The notes: generated from the sequence alone by a model not told the origin. A DNA stretch of 64,000 nt from Flavipsychrobacter sp. (GCA_041392855.1 JAWKLD010000001.1:606001-670000), one strand, 5' to 3'. Shown: positions 44,287 through 53,652, numbered from the stretch's first letter. Numbers and translations: made by a program.

Positions 44287-44943
44287 TTAGTTGTTTTTGT
44301 TCTCTGATATTTGCTTGTTAGGGTATACCCACATAGAAATCTTCATAATAGCTCCCATAGCTGTAATAATGCCGGATTCTGTTAAGTAGTTTTCAAGTTT
44401 TAAATCTATAGTATGGTCTTCTTTATTTCTTACTTCTTTAATGGCAATAAAGAACTTATACTCAATTTCACTAATTTTCTTTTCTGATTGGCAATAAGTT
44501 AGAAGGTCATGTAAATGTGGGCGAGAAGCATTTTTCTTTTCTTTTTTGCAATAAGAATGAAATCCTTTGTTATTGCTATAGTACTTTTTCAACAAATGCT
44601 CCATGATTTTCACTAAGTCTTCTATTGCATTTTCGGGTTGTCCAATTTGAATTAGTTGTAAAGCTTGCGCTAATTCATTGGAGATACCTTTATCAATGTT
44701 TTTATATTTATCTATAAGTAGTTTTAATTGTCTTTTGATTTCATCGCTGATATTAGGTGTGTTATTTAAACTATCTAGAATTAATTTTAGGTTGTTGGCT
44801 TCAAGTAAATGGTTCTCTTCTTCTAATTTACTTATAGACTCTTTTTTCTTTCTGTTTTCAACATATAAGTAAAATGCGACGGCAAAAGCTACAAGAGTTA
44901 AAATAGAGGTTGTTATAACAATTGTGTTTTTGGAGGTTTTCAT
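44287..44943 (-). CDS. Membrane-anchored protein with HEPN-like domain
   Basis: This 218 aa protein has one N-terminal membrane helix (about 8-28), a coiled-coil stretch (33-60), and a helical C-terminal domain. The domain contains EVRNKEDHTI, an Rx4H motif (Arg172, His177), the catalytic pattern of HEPN ribonucleases. The helix before it and GQPENAIEDLVKIMEHLLKK also fit HEPN or DUF4145-type domains. The assignment rests on motif and helical pattern only. It is divergent from the 652 aa gene, about 93 bases apart. Confidence 0.55.
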   Translation of the reverse strand: MKTSKNTIVITTSILTLVAFAVAFYLYVENRKKKESISKLEEENHLLEANNLKLILDSLNNTPNISDEIKRQLKLLIDKYKNIDKGISNELAQALQLIQIGQPENAIEDLVKIMEHLLKKYYSNNKGFHSYCKKEKKNASRPHLHDLLTYCQSEKKISEIEYKFFIAIKEVRNKEDHTIDLKLENYLTESGIITAMGAIMKISMWVYPNKQISENKNN

Positions 44944-45036
44944 GTAAACCGATATTAAGTGTGAAAAATCAAAGTGAATTTACCATTTCAATTCAATATA
45001 TTTATCTATCAATCTATTTTGATTTAAAAGTAGAGT

Positions 45037-46995
45037 ATGGACTATGAAAGCTTGTCACCGACAATTGAAAAAATATTTTTGAATAAAGACTATGCACTTT
45101 CACTCAGTGAAATTGCAGTTAGTATTATAGATAAAGCTTCAACCACAGAAATTTCTCAAGAAGGAGCTGATTTTGCGATTGAGTATAAAATACTCAGGGA
45201 TAATGGAGGTTTGGAGTTTACTTCTCCTGTTTTTACTAACATATTATATATCGTATATTATATAAATAAGTATTCACTTGTATATGAAAGTGCTGAAGAT
45301 TGGGTAGATTTTATTAGTAGCAGTACACCCAAGACTCTTCCGAGACATGTTGCTTATCAATATTCAGAGTTTGCATTAGTAGTGATAAATAGGTTTTATT
45401 GCAAATCTGTGGTTGACTATATTAGTAATGAAGAAATAAAGCTCCCACTAAAATATAGAGCTTTGTTTACAACGTTTATTTTTTTAGATACTGATATTGA
45501 TACCCTTGTTAACTTTCTATTTAAAATCACTAAAGAGATAAAAGCTGAAGGTAATTATTTTAGTTTGAATAATACTGTGAGGTTTTTTGCAAAGCAAAAT
45601 ATCGATTTTGGTAAAAAAATTATACTTAATTCAAAGCCTTATGCGGAGAAATTGGAGCTATTCTGTCCTTATGCATATTTAGGACTTACTCAGTCCTTAG
45701 GTGTAGAAGCCTCTTTCTACATACTAAAGGAATTATTAGAGTCATCTGATATTTTGCACCAGACAGTAGGGTTGAGTTGCCTTTCTATGTTACATGGAAA
45801 TAATGATACCCCAGAAGATATTGAACATCTCTTGATGCCAACTCTTGACCAATTAGAGTTAAAAGGGAATGATCGTATTAATAGAGGGTTGATTTTTGTT
45901 TATGGACTTCTTATAGAGAAGCTATCTCAAGCAAGACCTAAGTTAGAGCGTTTTGCAAATTCTGTTTTAGGTAAAGATGCTGTATGGGCATTATCAAAGG
46001 TTATGTTACTAAAACATGAAGAAGAATATATGTCAGAGTGGTATAAGGTTTCGTTTAAAAGCCTTACGAATTTGTCAAATCAACATGTAGACACTTATCG
46101 TAACCTAAATGGTATTTTCCATTTTATTATAAAAGATAGAGAGGATGAAGTTTTCCATTTCTTTGAATTGTTTATTGAAGAAAAGGAAAATGATTTAGAT
46201 AACTTAGAAGGATTTAAAATGTTCTTCGAAGAAATATATGAAACTAATATTGAAATAATAGAAAAATGGATAACGCTTTGGTTTAACAAAGATAACAGTA
46301 GATTCCATGTAGCCTCAATGCGTGTGATTGGTTTTAATTCCCTCAGTCGTCAAACCTCTATAAGTCTGCATCTACCTACATTAAATTCATTGTCACCTTC
46401 GGATATAGAGTTTGTTTTATTTAAGGTTGTTGGTTTTTTATATTCAAAAGAACAGTTGGAAAATTTGCTTTATTCAAGCCTTATGTATGAAGGAGATTGT
46501 GTTTATATCTTGAAATTGGTTAAGCTCTTATTTACAGACTATATAATATACAATTATAGAGGCTCAATTCAATTCTTAAAAGATAAACTACAAACTGCCA
46601 ATACGGTCCAAAAAGAGTTAATTCAACACGTAATTGAATTTTATGAGCAGGTTTATAACATTGAGTTTGACAAACCTAAAGAGTTTAGTCATTCACCAGA
46701 AAGGTTAAAATTATTGTTCGAGCAGGAAAATAAAAGATTTAAGCTTGACGATGATTCAATTTTTAAACAACCGTCAACATTAGACTTGTTTAAAAAAGTG
46801 TCTGTCAAAAATGGTAACCACATGTTTGTTAGAAATGAAGAGATGTTTGATATAAAACGTCAATACTCAAATAAGTCTACCCTTGGGAGTATTTCTGCCA
46901 GCTTCGAGTTGCCAATTGGAGAATATATAGATCCGGTTAATCAAGAATATAAAAGATATATATGGAGAACTTTTAAAAGACGTGCTGTTAAATGA
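45037..46995 (+). CDS. Large helical protein of unknown function (gene A of a two-gene unit)
   Basis: I do not recognise this 652 aa protein. It is almost wholly helical with a repeat-like rhythm (HEAT/TPR-like impression), has no signal peptide, membrane helix or P-loop, and ends in a distinctive basic tail: SISASFELPIGEYIDPVNQE followed by YKRYIWRTFKRR. Its stop overlaps the next start (ATGA), so translation is coupled. It may be a scaffold or sensor for the nuclease-like partner; that is inference from position. Confidence 0.6.
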   Translation: MDYESLSPTIEKIFLNKDYALSLSEIAVSIIDKASTTEISQEGADFAIEYKILRDNGGLEFTSPVFTNILYIVYYINKYSLVYESAEDWVDFISSSTPKTLPRHVAYQYSEFALVVINRFYCKSVVDYISNEEIKLPLKYRALFTTFIFLDTDIDTLVNFLFKITKEIKAEGNYFSLNNTVRFFAKQNIDFGKKIILNSKPYAEKLELFCPYAYLGLTQSLGVEASFYILKELLESSDILHQTVGLSCLSMLHGNNDTPEDIEHLLMPTLDQLELKGNDRINRGLIFVYGLLIEKLSQARPKLERFANSVLGKDAVWALSKVMLLKHEEEYMSEWYKVSFKSLTNLSNQHVDTYRNLNGIFHFIIKDREDEVFHFFELFIEEKENDLDNLEGFKMFFEEIYETNIEIIEKWITLWFNKDNSRFHVASMRVIGFNSLSRQTSISLHLPTLNSLSPSDIEFVLFKVVGFLYSKEQLENLLYSSLMYEGDCVYILKLVKLLFTDYIIYNYRGSIQFLKDKLQTANTVQKELIQHVIEFYEQVYNIEFDKPKEFSHSPERLKLLFEQENKRFKLDDDSIFKQPSTLDLFKKVSVKNGNHMFVRNEEMFDIKRQYSNKSTLGSISASFELPIGEYIDPVNQEYKRYIWRTFKRRAVK

Positions 46996-48683
46996 GATAT
47001 GTTCTTACCGAATACTTATCTTCTCTAAAAGAAGATGGAGAATTAGACAGCTTTGTAACAGAGTTGTTACAAAGTATGAAATACATCCCTTTAACTAAGA
47101 TTCAAAAGGGTAGACAGTACGGAGTTGATTTACCTGCTATAGGTACAGATGATGATGGACAAAGAAAGTTGTTTCTGTTTGTAATAAAACAAGGAAATTT
47201 TTCAAGAAGAAATTGGGACTCTGGCCATGAGAATGATATAAGACCCTCAATTATGGAGATTTTCGATGTTTATTTAAACACTCGGATACAACCCTCACAC
47301 AAAAGCCTGCCTATAAAGATAGTAGTATGTTGTAATGGTGATAAAGAATTAGCTGTCGAAGAAACTTGGGCACAGTTTATTAATAACAATTCCAAAGAAA
47401 ATATTGAGTTTGACTTTTGGGGCGTAAAAAAACTTGTTCAAGAAGCCTTGAGCTATCAAATGAATGAAGATATTCTTTCAGATGATTTATTGTTGACATT
47501 TAAGAGGGCATTATCATTTATTGATTTGCCAGATTATGATTTGAGCCACTTTTACAGTTTCCTTAATTCATTACTCCCCCAAGATGAAACAAATAACTTA
47601 TCTGAAAAAAAAGTTATTAAGAGACTGCGTTTAGTAAACCTTTGTCAAAGTTTGGTTTCGTCTTGGTGTGAAAAATCCAATAATCTTAAGCCTTCATATA
47701 TCGCCTCAGAAAGAATTGTTTTAGCAACGTATAATTGGTTGCTAAACAATTCTTTCATAGAAAAGGAAAAAGTAATATTAGAGTTCTACAGCATTTTACA
47801 GAACTGGAGATTAAAGAATCATAAGTATGCAGAAAAGGTTGTTAAATATACTCTCCAAAAAGATGGACTTAGCATCGGTGTTCATAATCACGATGAATAT
47901 TGTTTAACGACATTTGAACAAATAGGTATTATCAGTATGATGGGATGCTTCGAATTGTGGGATTGCTCATTAGCACTAACGGGTAAAAGAGAACATCATA
48001 TTAACCATGCTCAATATGCTTATGATAATGCAGAAGGGTATGCAAATGCATTGAAGTTTTTAATAGAAAATAATCCTTCTAGTTTAAATCCAAGGTACGA
48101 TGAGCATTGTATTGAGATTAACTTAGGCTTGATCTTATTATATGAAACTGGTCTTTTTGGCGTGGCAATAAATTGGCTAAAAAATATTATCGATTATTTA
48201 ATGCTAAATGTCCGATTTAGAACATTTTTCCCTTTATTTAATTCTGATATTACAAAGCTTGGGACAGAAACTGCAAAAGAAGAAAAATCAAGCATCTTAG
48301 TTGTTCTATTAGGAGAATGGTGTTTAGTATTAAGGCAATTAAGCTACTATCAGTCATTAAGGAGTTTCTTAAAGGACGCTATGCCAGAATTGAACTTACA
48401 ATTATGGTTTCCTGATAAAGAAACGGAGAAATTGCTTTGTGTGGCTGATGCGTCAAAGGGCTCAGGTTCAACAATGACTGGTATTAATATTCCAGAAGAC
48501 CACTTAAGACAAGAAATGTATATCGCAGAGGAAAGAGAATATATAAATGAAGAAAAGAGTATGGGTTATTATAAGCACCATCTTCTTTTTATGCCTTTGC
48601 TATCATCTAGACATTTTAGAACATACCCATTCCCAAACTCTTGGAGGGGATATTTGAGAACCAACTTTTGTTTTAAAAATTAA
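46992..48683 (+). CDS. Protein with restriction-endonuclease-like N-terminus (gene B of a two-gene unit)
   Basis: This 563 aa protein has an N-terminal part like the Mrr/PD-(D/E)XK fold: GRQYGVDLPAIGTDDDG (Asp46), a beta strand KLFLFVIKQGNF with Lys66, then LPIKIVVCCNGD. The residue two before the Lys is Val, not Glu/Gln, so the catalytic site would be atypical (Gln67 may substitute). The remaining 400 residues are helical. It overlaps the 652 aa gene by 4 bases. The protein could act on DNA, but activity cannot be claimed. Confidence 0.6.
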   Translation: MRYVLTEYLSSLKEDGELDSFVTELLQSMKYIPLTKIQKGRQYGVDLPAIGTDDDGQRKLFLFVIKQGNFSRRNWDSGHENDIRPSIMEIFDVYLNTRIQPSHKSLPIKIVVCCNGDKELAVEETWAQFINNNSKENIEFDFWGVKKLVQEALSYQMNEDILSDDLLLTFKRALSFIDLPDYDLSHFYSFLNSLLPQDETNNLSEKKVIKRLRLVNLCQSLVSSWCEKSNNLKPSYIASERIVLATYNWLLNNSFIEKEKVILEFYSILQNWRLKNHKYAEKVVKYTLQKDGLSIGVHNHDEYCLTTFEQIGIISMMGCFELWDCSLALTGKREHHINHAQYAYDNAEGYANALKFLIENNPSSLNPRYDEHCIEINLGLILLYETGLFGVAINWLKNIIDYLMLNVRFRTFFPLFNSDITKLGTETAKEEKSSILVVLLGEWCLVLRQLSYYQSLRSFLKDAMPELNLQLWFPDKETEKLLCVADASKGSGSTMTGINIPEDHLRQEMYIAEEREYINEEKSMGYYKHHLLFMPLLSSRHFRTYPFPNSWRGYLRTNFCFKN

Positions 48684-48717
48684 CCTGAATGTTTTTTGAA
48701 GATAAAAGACAAATAAT

Positions 48718-48836
48718 TATTTCTAAAGGACGGTTGAAGTAATTTCTAAAGGACATTAGAACACAAAAATGGACGGTTAGCAAGATAGGAGTAGACACCC
48801 GTCTACTCCCAAAATGGGGGACACCCCCATACCCCC
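48718..48836. other. Hairpin cluster at the 3' side of the relaxase gene; oriT candidate
   Basis: The gap between the 563 aa gene and mobA has a direct repeat ATTTCTAAAGGAC (48718, 48739). It also has two perfect hairpins: GAGTAGAC/GTCTACTC (48789-48808) and ATGGGGG/CCCCCAT (48814-48830), the latter followed by ACCCCC. It is much richer in G and C than its surroundings. Inverted repeats beside a relaxase gene are typical of transfer origins, but a terminator between converging genes is an alternative. Confidence 0.4.
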
Positions 48837-48853
48837 AATACAATAGAAAGAAG

Positions 48854-49729
48854 TTAGCGTGATAGTTCGTGCTCTTGTTCGTTTGATTGTTCACGGAGCG
48901 TTTGTAATTCGTTTAGTATTTCGTTTCGTTCGTTATTTACTTGTAGCTTATCTAACTTTTCATTATCAAAACCTAATTTTTTGAGGCGGTATTTCTTACC
49001 ATTAAAATGTACACCGAGTGTATCACCACGTTTGTAATGTGTATGTCCTAATCTGTCTAGTTCTGATAAAAAATGCTCTTTAGACGTTACATTCTTGTAT
49101 GTATTTTCAAGAATGGTAAGCAGTTCCTTTTTATCACTTTCACGACTATTTTTAATATTCTCAATAAGCTCCGGTGTAGATAGCTCTTTTGCTAATCCAT
49201 GACGAACTGTTGAGTGTTGTATCTCTGGAAACGTATGCTCAATATGAGCAGAAAGTTCATGTTTGAGTTGAGCAAATAAACTAGGATTAAGCACGTTAGA
49301 ATAGCCAGTATTGTTTACGGTACTACTGGCGCAGTGTATATGTTTATGACCTTTATCCAAGTGTTGGAATATGGCAATTATTGTTTCGCCACCTAGCTCA
49401 TTTTTAAGCTCACAGAACTTATGAGCTGTTTCCAGCAATACCTTATCAGTCACGGCTTCGTTGTCCAGTTTGTTAAAGCTAATAATAGTGTGCTGTAGTA
49501 GTGTGTTATTAGACTTGGGAAAGAGGCGTAGTGTCTCTTGTTGTCTAAAAGCTTTTACTAATCCATTTACTGTACGTGCTCGTGTACCTGTTTTGTATAT
49601 AAGTTTGGCATGTCCTTGTGCCACAATATCGACTTCTTTTATTTTAGAGCGGTCTTGATATCGCAACAAGTACTTCACCAAAGGTGTAATAGAACCACTC
49701 GATTTTAGATTGATTGTCTTTATCAACAT
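48854..49729 (-). CDS. Relaxase/mobilization nuclease (MobA/VirD2 type)
   Basis: This 291 aa DNA-nicking relaxase has the three-histidine metal motif in QHLDKGHKHIHCASS (His128, 130, 132 with His123 nearby). The N-terminal IKTINLKSSGSITPLVKYLL is a relaxase start. A Tyr nucleophile is likely among Tyr20, Tyr24 and Tyr45. It cuts the transfer origin and pilots DNA for mobilization. It overlaps MobC by 7 bases. Confidence 0.88.
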   Translation of the reverse strand: MLIKTINLKSSGSITPLVKYLLRYQDRSKIKEVDIVAQGHAKLIYKTGTRARTVNGLVKAFRQQETLRLFPKSNNTLLQHTIISFNKLDNEAVTDKVLLETAHKFCELKNELGGETIIAIFQHLDKGHKHIHCASSTVNNTGYSNVLNPSLFAQLKHELSAHIEHTFPEIQHSTVRHGLAKELSTPELIENIKNSRESDKKELLTILENTYKNVTSKEHFLSELDRLGHTHYKRGDTLGVHFNGKKYRLKKLGFDNEKLDKLQVNNERNEILNELQTLREQSNEQEHELSR

Positions 49730-50142
49730 GGTTTGAGCAGTTTTACGAGTTCTGTATATAGTTGCTCAAGTCTTGCCATTCGCTCTCGCGATACAGCGCT
49801 TATGTCTTCATACACAGTTTGCTCTACTTCATATACGTAGTTTAGTTTAGATAAGACCTCATTTAGAACCGTATGATTAATAGGGGAGCGTACAGAACTG
49901 TGTAATGCCCTCTGTTGTATTAAACTGGTGACACTTATTTTAGCATTAATTGCTTGCGCTTCTAGCTTCTTCACTTCAGGATGTGAAAACCATACTTTAA
50001 ATGATTTGTAGTTCTCCTGCTTACGCTTCCTAGACTCGCGGCGAAGCATATTGTAATAGTCACGTCTTGCTTGTACCTCTTGGGTAGTCCCCAAGACATT
50101 ACGCTTAATCAGATATTCTAACAATCTGTTTTTACGTGCCAT
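49723..50142 (-). CDS. MobC-like mobilization accessory protein
   Basis: This 139 aa basic, helical protein has the Bacteroidetes MobC pattern: a basic N-terminal part and KVWFSHPEVKKLEAQAINAK, with a ribbon-helix-helix-like segment. It helps load the relaxase at the transfer origin. It overlaps the relaxase start by 7 bases and lies one base after the coupling-protein stop. Confidence 0.75.
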   Translation of the reverse strand: MARKNRLLEYLIKRNVLGTTQEVQARRDYYNMLRRESRKRKQENYKSFKVWFSHPEVKKLEAQAINAKISVTSLIQQRALHSSVRSPINHTVLNEVLSKLNYVYEVEQTVYEDISAVSRERMARLEQLYTELVKLLKPC

Positions 50143-50143
50143 A

Positions 50144-51541
50144 TTAGAGGGTTATTAACGGTACTTCATCAGGGAAAGTCGTTTCTATTTCAGGCACGGG
50201 AAGTTTACTATATCTACTGAATTCTGTTGATGTATAGTATGGTTTTACGGTTGCGAGTGTTGTTTTAGAACCATTGATAACAATTGCTTTATCTAGTCGT
50301 GAAATCTCAGCAGGGGTAAGTAAGGCGTGCCTCATTTTTTTGTCGTCTTCATCTTTTCGAGTGTGTGTACCTAGTCGTTTAGAAAGTTCTGTTGTAGTTT
50401 CTAGGTCAATTACCGGAGGTAAGTAAACCTGTAGGTTACTGTTCGCACATATTGTGTCATATTCTGATTTAGAATACATGCCAATAAGTGAGGTTTTTTG
50501 TTGCAGTATAAGCATAGATGGTAGACCGTGTTTTCTTGCTGTAGCAAGATACATAGGTAGGTTTTGTAGCCTGTAATTTCCCACTTCATCTAAAAGCATG
50601 TATATCTTTTTCTCCTTTGAGAAATCTGGAATATAGGAAAGGAAACGATTATACATTGCCTCTACAAATGTTGAAATGATAGGACGGATATAGGAGTACG
50701 CAGTGATTGGAGAGGTAAGTACAACATAGCTACTTTGAAAGCGTAGCGTATTAAGACTAATTGATTGAGCAACACTGGTAGTTCGTTGAATAGTAGGATT
50801 AGCATAACAAGAGAGGCAACTTTTTGCCTGGCTTACTATGCCTTGCATTGTGTTAGGGGAGTTTGCGACATATGTCTTGTATGTACGTAATAAATCAGGG
50901 TCTCCAATTTTCACAATTAGCTCATCTGTTTTGCCAATGGCAAAGTACTCGATTAGTCTCAAGACGTTTGAGAATGTGCGGTACTCTTTAGGGTAGGTTA
51001 AAATGACACGAACCCAAAACGAGATAAAATCCTTGGCACTTGTTTTCCAAAAATCACCACCTTTAGGCGCAGCCTCACTATTCTCAACAAGTGTGCTTAC
51101 TACATTAGTAATATCCTGTACGCTATTAACTTCATCAAGTACATTGAATCCCCAAGCATTAGGGTTTGTAAAATCAATCTCAAAGACATTTCTTCCTTTT
51201 TCATGTGCAAATCCTGCTGTGTATGTGAAAGCATCTCTTGAAGGTTGTACACCAAATATACTGTGGTCGGTTCGTTTCAATATATTACAGACGCTATTAG
51301 CGTAACAGCTTGTTGTTTTTTTAGCACCTGTAGTTCCTACAACCATGCAGTGCCTATCTGAATCATCTTCAGTAGCATAGAGCGTATGGCTTCCAAGTGA
51401 AAAACCATGATTAAGAAAATTGCCTACAGATAGAGTCGAGTCAAATGTAGCTTCAAATGGAGTAGCTGTGCCTTGACTGTGAAGTAGCTTATATATACCT
51501 ATGACCACTATTGCGATAAATAGGAGAGTTGAAAAATCCAT
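50144..51541 (-). CDS. Type IV coupling protein (TraG/TraD/VirD4-like) with atypical P-loop
   Basis: This 465 aa ATPase has an N-terminal membrane helix (about 4-20), the Walker A position VVGTTGAKKTTS (69-77) and a Walker B IYMLLDEVGNYR (about 316). The P-loop has Lys where the second conserved Gly is expected (GTTGAGKT becomes GTTGAKKT). The usual DPKGE motif after it is absent (FGVQPSRDAF). It may be a divergent or impaired motor. It probably recruits the relaxosome to a type IV secretion channel; no channel genes are in the window. Confidence 0.75.
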   Translation of the reverse strand: MDFSTLLFIAIVVIGIYKLLHSQGTATPFEATFDSTLSVGNFLNHGFSLGSHTLYATEDDSDRHCMVVGTTGAKKTTSCYANSVCNILKRTDHSIFGVQPSRDAFTYTAGFAHEKGRNVFEIDFTNPNAWGFNVLDEVNSVQDITNVVSTLVENSEAAPKGGDFWKTSAKDFISFWVRVILTYPKEYRTFSNVLRLIEYFAIGKTDELIVKIGDPDLLRTYKTYVANSPNTMQGIVSQAKSCLSCYANPTIQRTTSVAQSISLNTLRFQSSYVVLTSPITAYSYIRPIISTFVEAMYNRFLSYIPDFSKEKKIYMLLDEVGNYRLQNLPMYLATARKHGLPSMLILQQKTSLIGMYSKSEYDTICANSNLQVYLPPVIDLETTTELSKRLGTHTRKDEDDKKMRHALLTPAEISRLDKAIVINGSKTTLATVKPYYTSTEFSRYSKLPVPEIETTFPDEVPLITL

Positions 51542-51590
51542 GTGTAAATTTTTTAGAGTTGTTTTTAATTATGTATAGGGTAGTAACATA

Positions 51591-51625
51591 TAATGCAGGG
51601 TGACCAATATTGCCACCCTGCATTA
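51591..51625. other. Perfect hairpin between the coupling-protein and membrane-protein genes
   Basis: TAATGCAGGGTG (51591-51602) and CACCCTGCATTA (51614-51625) form a perfect 12 bp stem with an 11-base loop. No T-run follows on either strand, so it is not a standard terminator. It could stabilise RNA or mark processing between the two genes. Confidence 0.6.
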
Positions 51626-51634
51626 CTATTCTCA

Positions 51635-52552
51635 TTACGCCTCCCCATGAGGGACAAAGTCCGATTTAGCATATTTTTCATAGCTGGTATTATTATTCTC
51701 TTTGTTATTTTGAGATAACTCAAATGCGGAACGACCAAGTACATCACATGCTAACCGCTTTACATCTTCTGGTATGTAATCATCATAGTCTATACTTTTA
51801 TTAGGGAATTTGAGTACAAACTCTTTTTTTATATGTAAGTACTCTAGTATTTCCTTAGCAAATGACGGGGTCAATTGTTTGATATAGTAGTTGTTTAATC
51901 TTTCAATTTTTCGGTTCCATTCATTAATTAGAAACTTATGTCTAAAAAAACTAAAAGCTGTCATTATACTATCTGCATAGAGAATGATAATTAGGTGTGC
52001 AACTAACGAGAAAATAAAAAAGACAACATCTGAAAGTGCATAATCGAATATTGCTTGAAACAAGGGTTCAGCTTCATCATATGCAATATCTGTTACTACC
52101 TTATGTCTAATGCCAACAGTTACCAGACCTATAATAACTAGTAATACTAAGTAAGGAGTACTTTTTTCAAAACTACTGCCACCTTCTCTTGAACGTATGC
52201 GTCGATTAACAATATAGCTAATAGTTAATTCAATAGTTACTAGTATAGGCGGTAGTATATATGTAAAGAATAGAGGTAGAGCTAGACGTAGGCAAATAAG
52301 CATTAGTGCCGTTTTTAATAGAAAGATATCAACTGTCACTGCGCCTGTAACTGCGAATAAGTACCCGAAGTAGGTAATAATACTATTACTATCTTGGCGT
52401 TTCGCCTCAAGGTCTGGATTAGCTTTACTGACTGAGCTAATTTTCTCTTTAAATTTCTCTACGTTTTGCTTGTTCTTAATACAACGACTACATACCTCAA
52501 CTAGTCTTTCGATCTGTTTCGTTATCAGGTATTTTTCCTTTTCAGTATCCAT
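51635..52552 (-). CDS. Multi-pass membrane protein of the mobilization region
   Basis: This 305 aa protein has four or five predicted membrane helices (about 60-80, 83-105, 115-125, 134-151 and 178-200) with a coiled-coil-like N-terminus. I do not recognise the family. Its start overlaps the VWA-like gene by 11 bases and it is read in the same direction as the mob genes, which suggests a role in transfer or element maintenance. Confidence 0.55.
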   Translation of the reverse strand: MDTEKEKYLITKQIERLVEVCSRCIKNKQNVEKFKEKISSVSKANPDLEAKRQDSNSIITYFGYLFAVTGAVTVDIFLLKTALMLICLRLALPLFFTYILPPILVTIELTISYIVNRRIRSREGGSSFEKSTPYLVLLVIIGLVTVGIRHKVVTDIAYDEAEPLFQAIFDYALSDVVFFIFSLVAHLIIILYADSIMTAFSFFRHKFLINEWNRKIERLNNYYIKQLTPSFAKEILEYLHIKKEFVLKFPNKSIDYDDYIPEDVKRLACDVLGRSAFELSQNNKENNNTSYEKYAKSDFVPHGEA

Positions 52553-53363
52553 AGTTTGAAGTTTTGTTAGTTAATGAATATGTCACTGCTTGTGACAACG
52601 ATTGAAACTTAATAGGGATTAATTTCTCGAGAGCTGGAGTCGGCTTATCATGTGCATTTACTACAAGTAATGAGACATTGTGTGTAAGTCTGTTTACTAC
52701 TCTGTGATTTGAGTCAAAACCATCAGAATTTAGAATGAGATATAGCTCTGCATCTTCAAGTCCGGTAAATGCTTTATCTGCAATTTGAATTGCAGTTACG
52801 AGATCTGTGTGCTGCGCATATGCCTGTACCGTATCACCCTTTTTGTTGACTACCATCTTCATGTACGGCGCTATAAATGTTTCCACCTGATTGTAGAATC
52901 TCTGTAGTCGTTTATTTCTATCGGCTATATATGCACTACTATCGTGCTTATACTGTTTCTTTGCGAGACGGTACTGCTTCATTAATACTTCTTCTTCGTA
53001 TGGATTTACTCCCTCGGGAATTGTCAGGACAGGGTTAGTAAATGTTTTCATAGGTAGTTTTATACTAACCATTCTTTGCGCAGAATTACTATCAATTACA
53101 TTAAAGAAGAGGTAGACATTTCTATTTATAATAGATTCGTATGGCTCTAGCTCTTGAGACGTAAGTATAACAACACCGTTTTCTTTATTACTACCACTGA
53201 CATCTTGTAGAATATAAATAACGAGTGGAGGAAGAAGTGTTTTAGTCGTTATGTTCACATCGTGATTTCCATTTTTATCACTTTCAATACTCTTATTTTG
53301 TTTTGAGAGAAATATTGTGCCTCCAATGGAAAGGAGGATAAATAAGTAGAAAAGGTATTTCAT
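52542..53363 (-). CDS. VWA-like secreted or anchored protein
   Basis: This 273 aa protein has an N-terminal hydrophobic signal/anchor (about 2-20) and a VWA-like domain. The MIDAS pattern DxSxS is seen in ILQDVSGSN (Asp54, Ser56, Ser58), and a later LILNSDGFDS could supply the distal Asp. VWA domains bind protein partners through a metal. It may act with the membrane protein it overlaps by 11 bases. The function is unknown. Confidence 0.6.
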   Translation of the reverse strand: MKYLFYLFILLSIGGTIFLSKQNKSIESDKNGNHDVNITTKTLLPPLVIYILQDVSGSNKENGVVILTSQELEPYESIINRNVYLFFNVIDSNSAQRMVSIKLPMKTFTNPVLTIPEGVNPYEEEVLMKQYRLAKKQYKHDSSAYIADRNKRLQRFYNQVETFIAPYMKMVVNKKGDTVQAYAQHTDLVTAIQIADKAFTGLEDAELYLILNSDGFDSNHRVVNRLTHNVSLLVVNAHDKPTPALEKLIPIKFQSLSQAVTYSLTNKTSNYGY

Positions 53364-53423
53364 TTTCTAAATGTTTTAATCGTTTAACATATTATTGATT
53401 CCACATTCAGGTTGACACAAAAA

Positions 53424-53456
53424 AGCCGAGATAACAAAAAGCTTGCTATCTCGGCT
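53424..53456 (-). terminator. Minus-strand terminator
   Basis: AGCCGAGATA and TATCTCGGCT form a perfect 10 bp stem with a 13-base loop. On the minus strand it is followed by TTTTTT. It must terminate a leftward transcript that starts to its right, although no intact gene is annotated there. Confidence 0.75.
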
Positions 53457-53508
53457 ACATATAGTACCTTTGCTATCCCGCTAAACATTATGTTATAGTG
53501 GGTATAGC

Positions 53509-53652
53509 ATTAACTATACTGTTCACGCTGGATAGCAGATGCTAAATCAATAGGAGCTTGTATTCTTTTCGAGAGGCATACAGGCTCTTCTTTTTTAGCA
53601 CCAGTGGTATTGTCGGAGGTCTTATTCTTTTTAGTCTCATACTCGTGTATAT
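53509..53652 (-). pseudogene. Gene remnant upstream of the minus-strand terminator
   Basis: On the minus strand a 47-codon frame, opening after a stop and lacking ATG/GTG/TTG, reads as a natural hydrophilic tail (NKTSDNTTGAKKEEP, then KRIQAPIDLASAIQREQYS). Its TAA is 52 bases before the terminator at 53424-53456. A frame offset by one base upstream (about 53653-53740) includes NWYTLVLAGGVV. The pattern fits a small gene broken by a frameshift; it could also be a chance frame. Confidence 0.3.
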
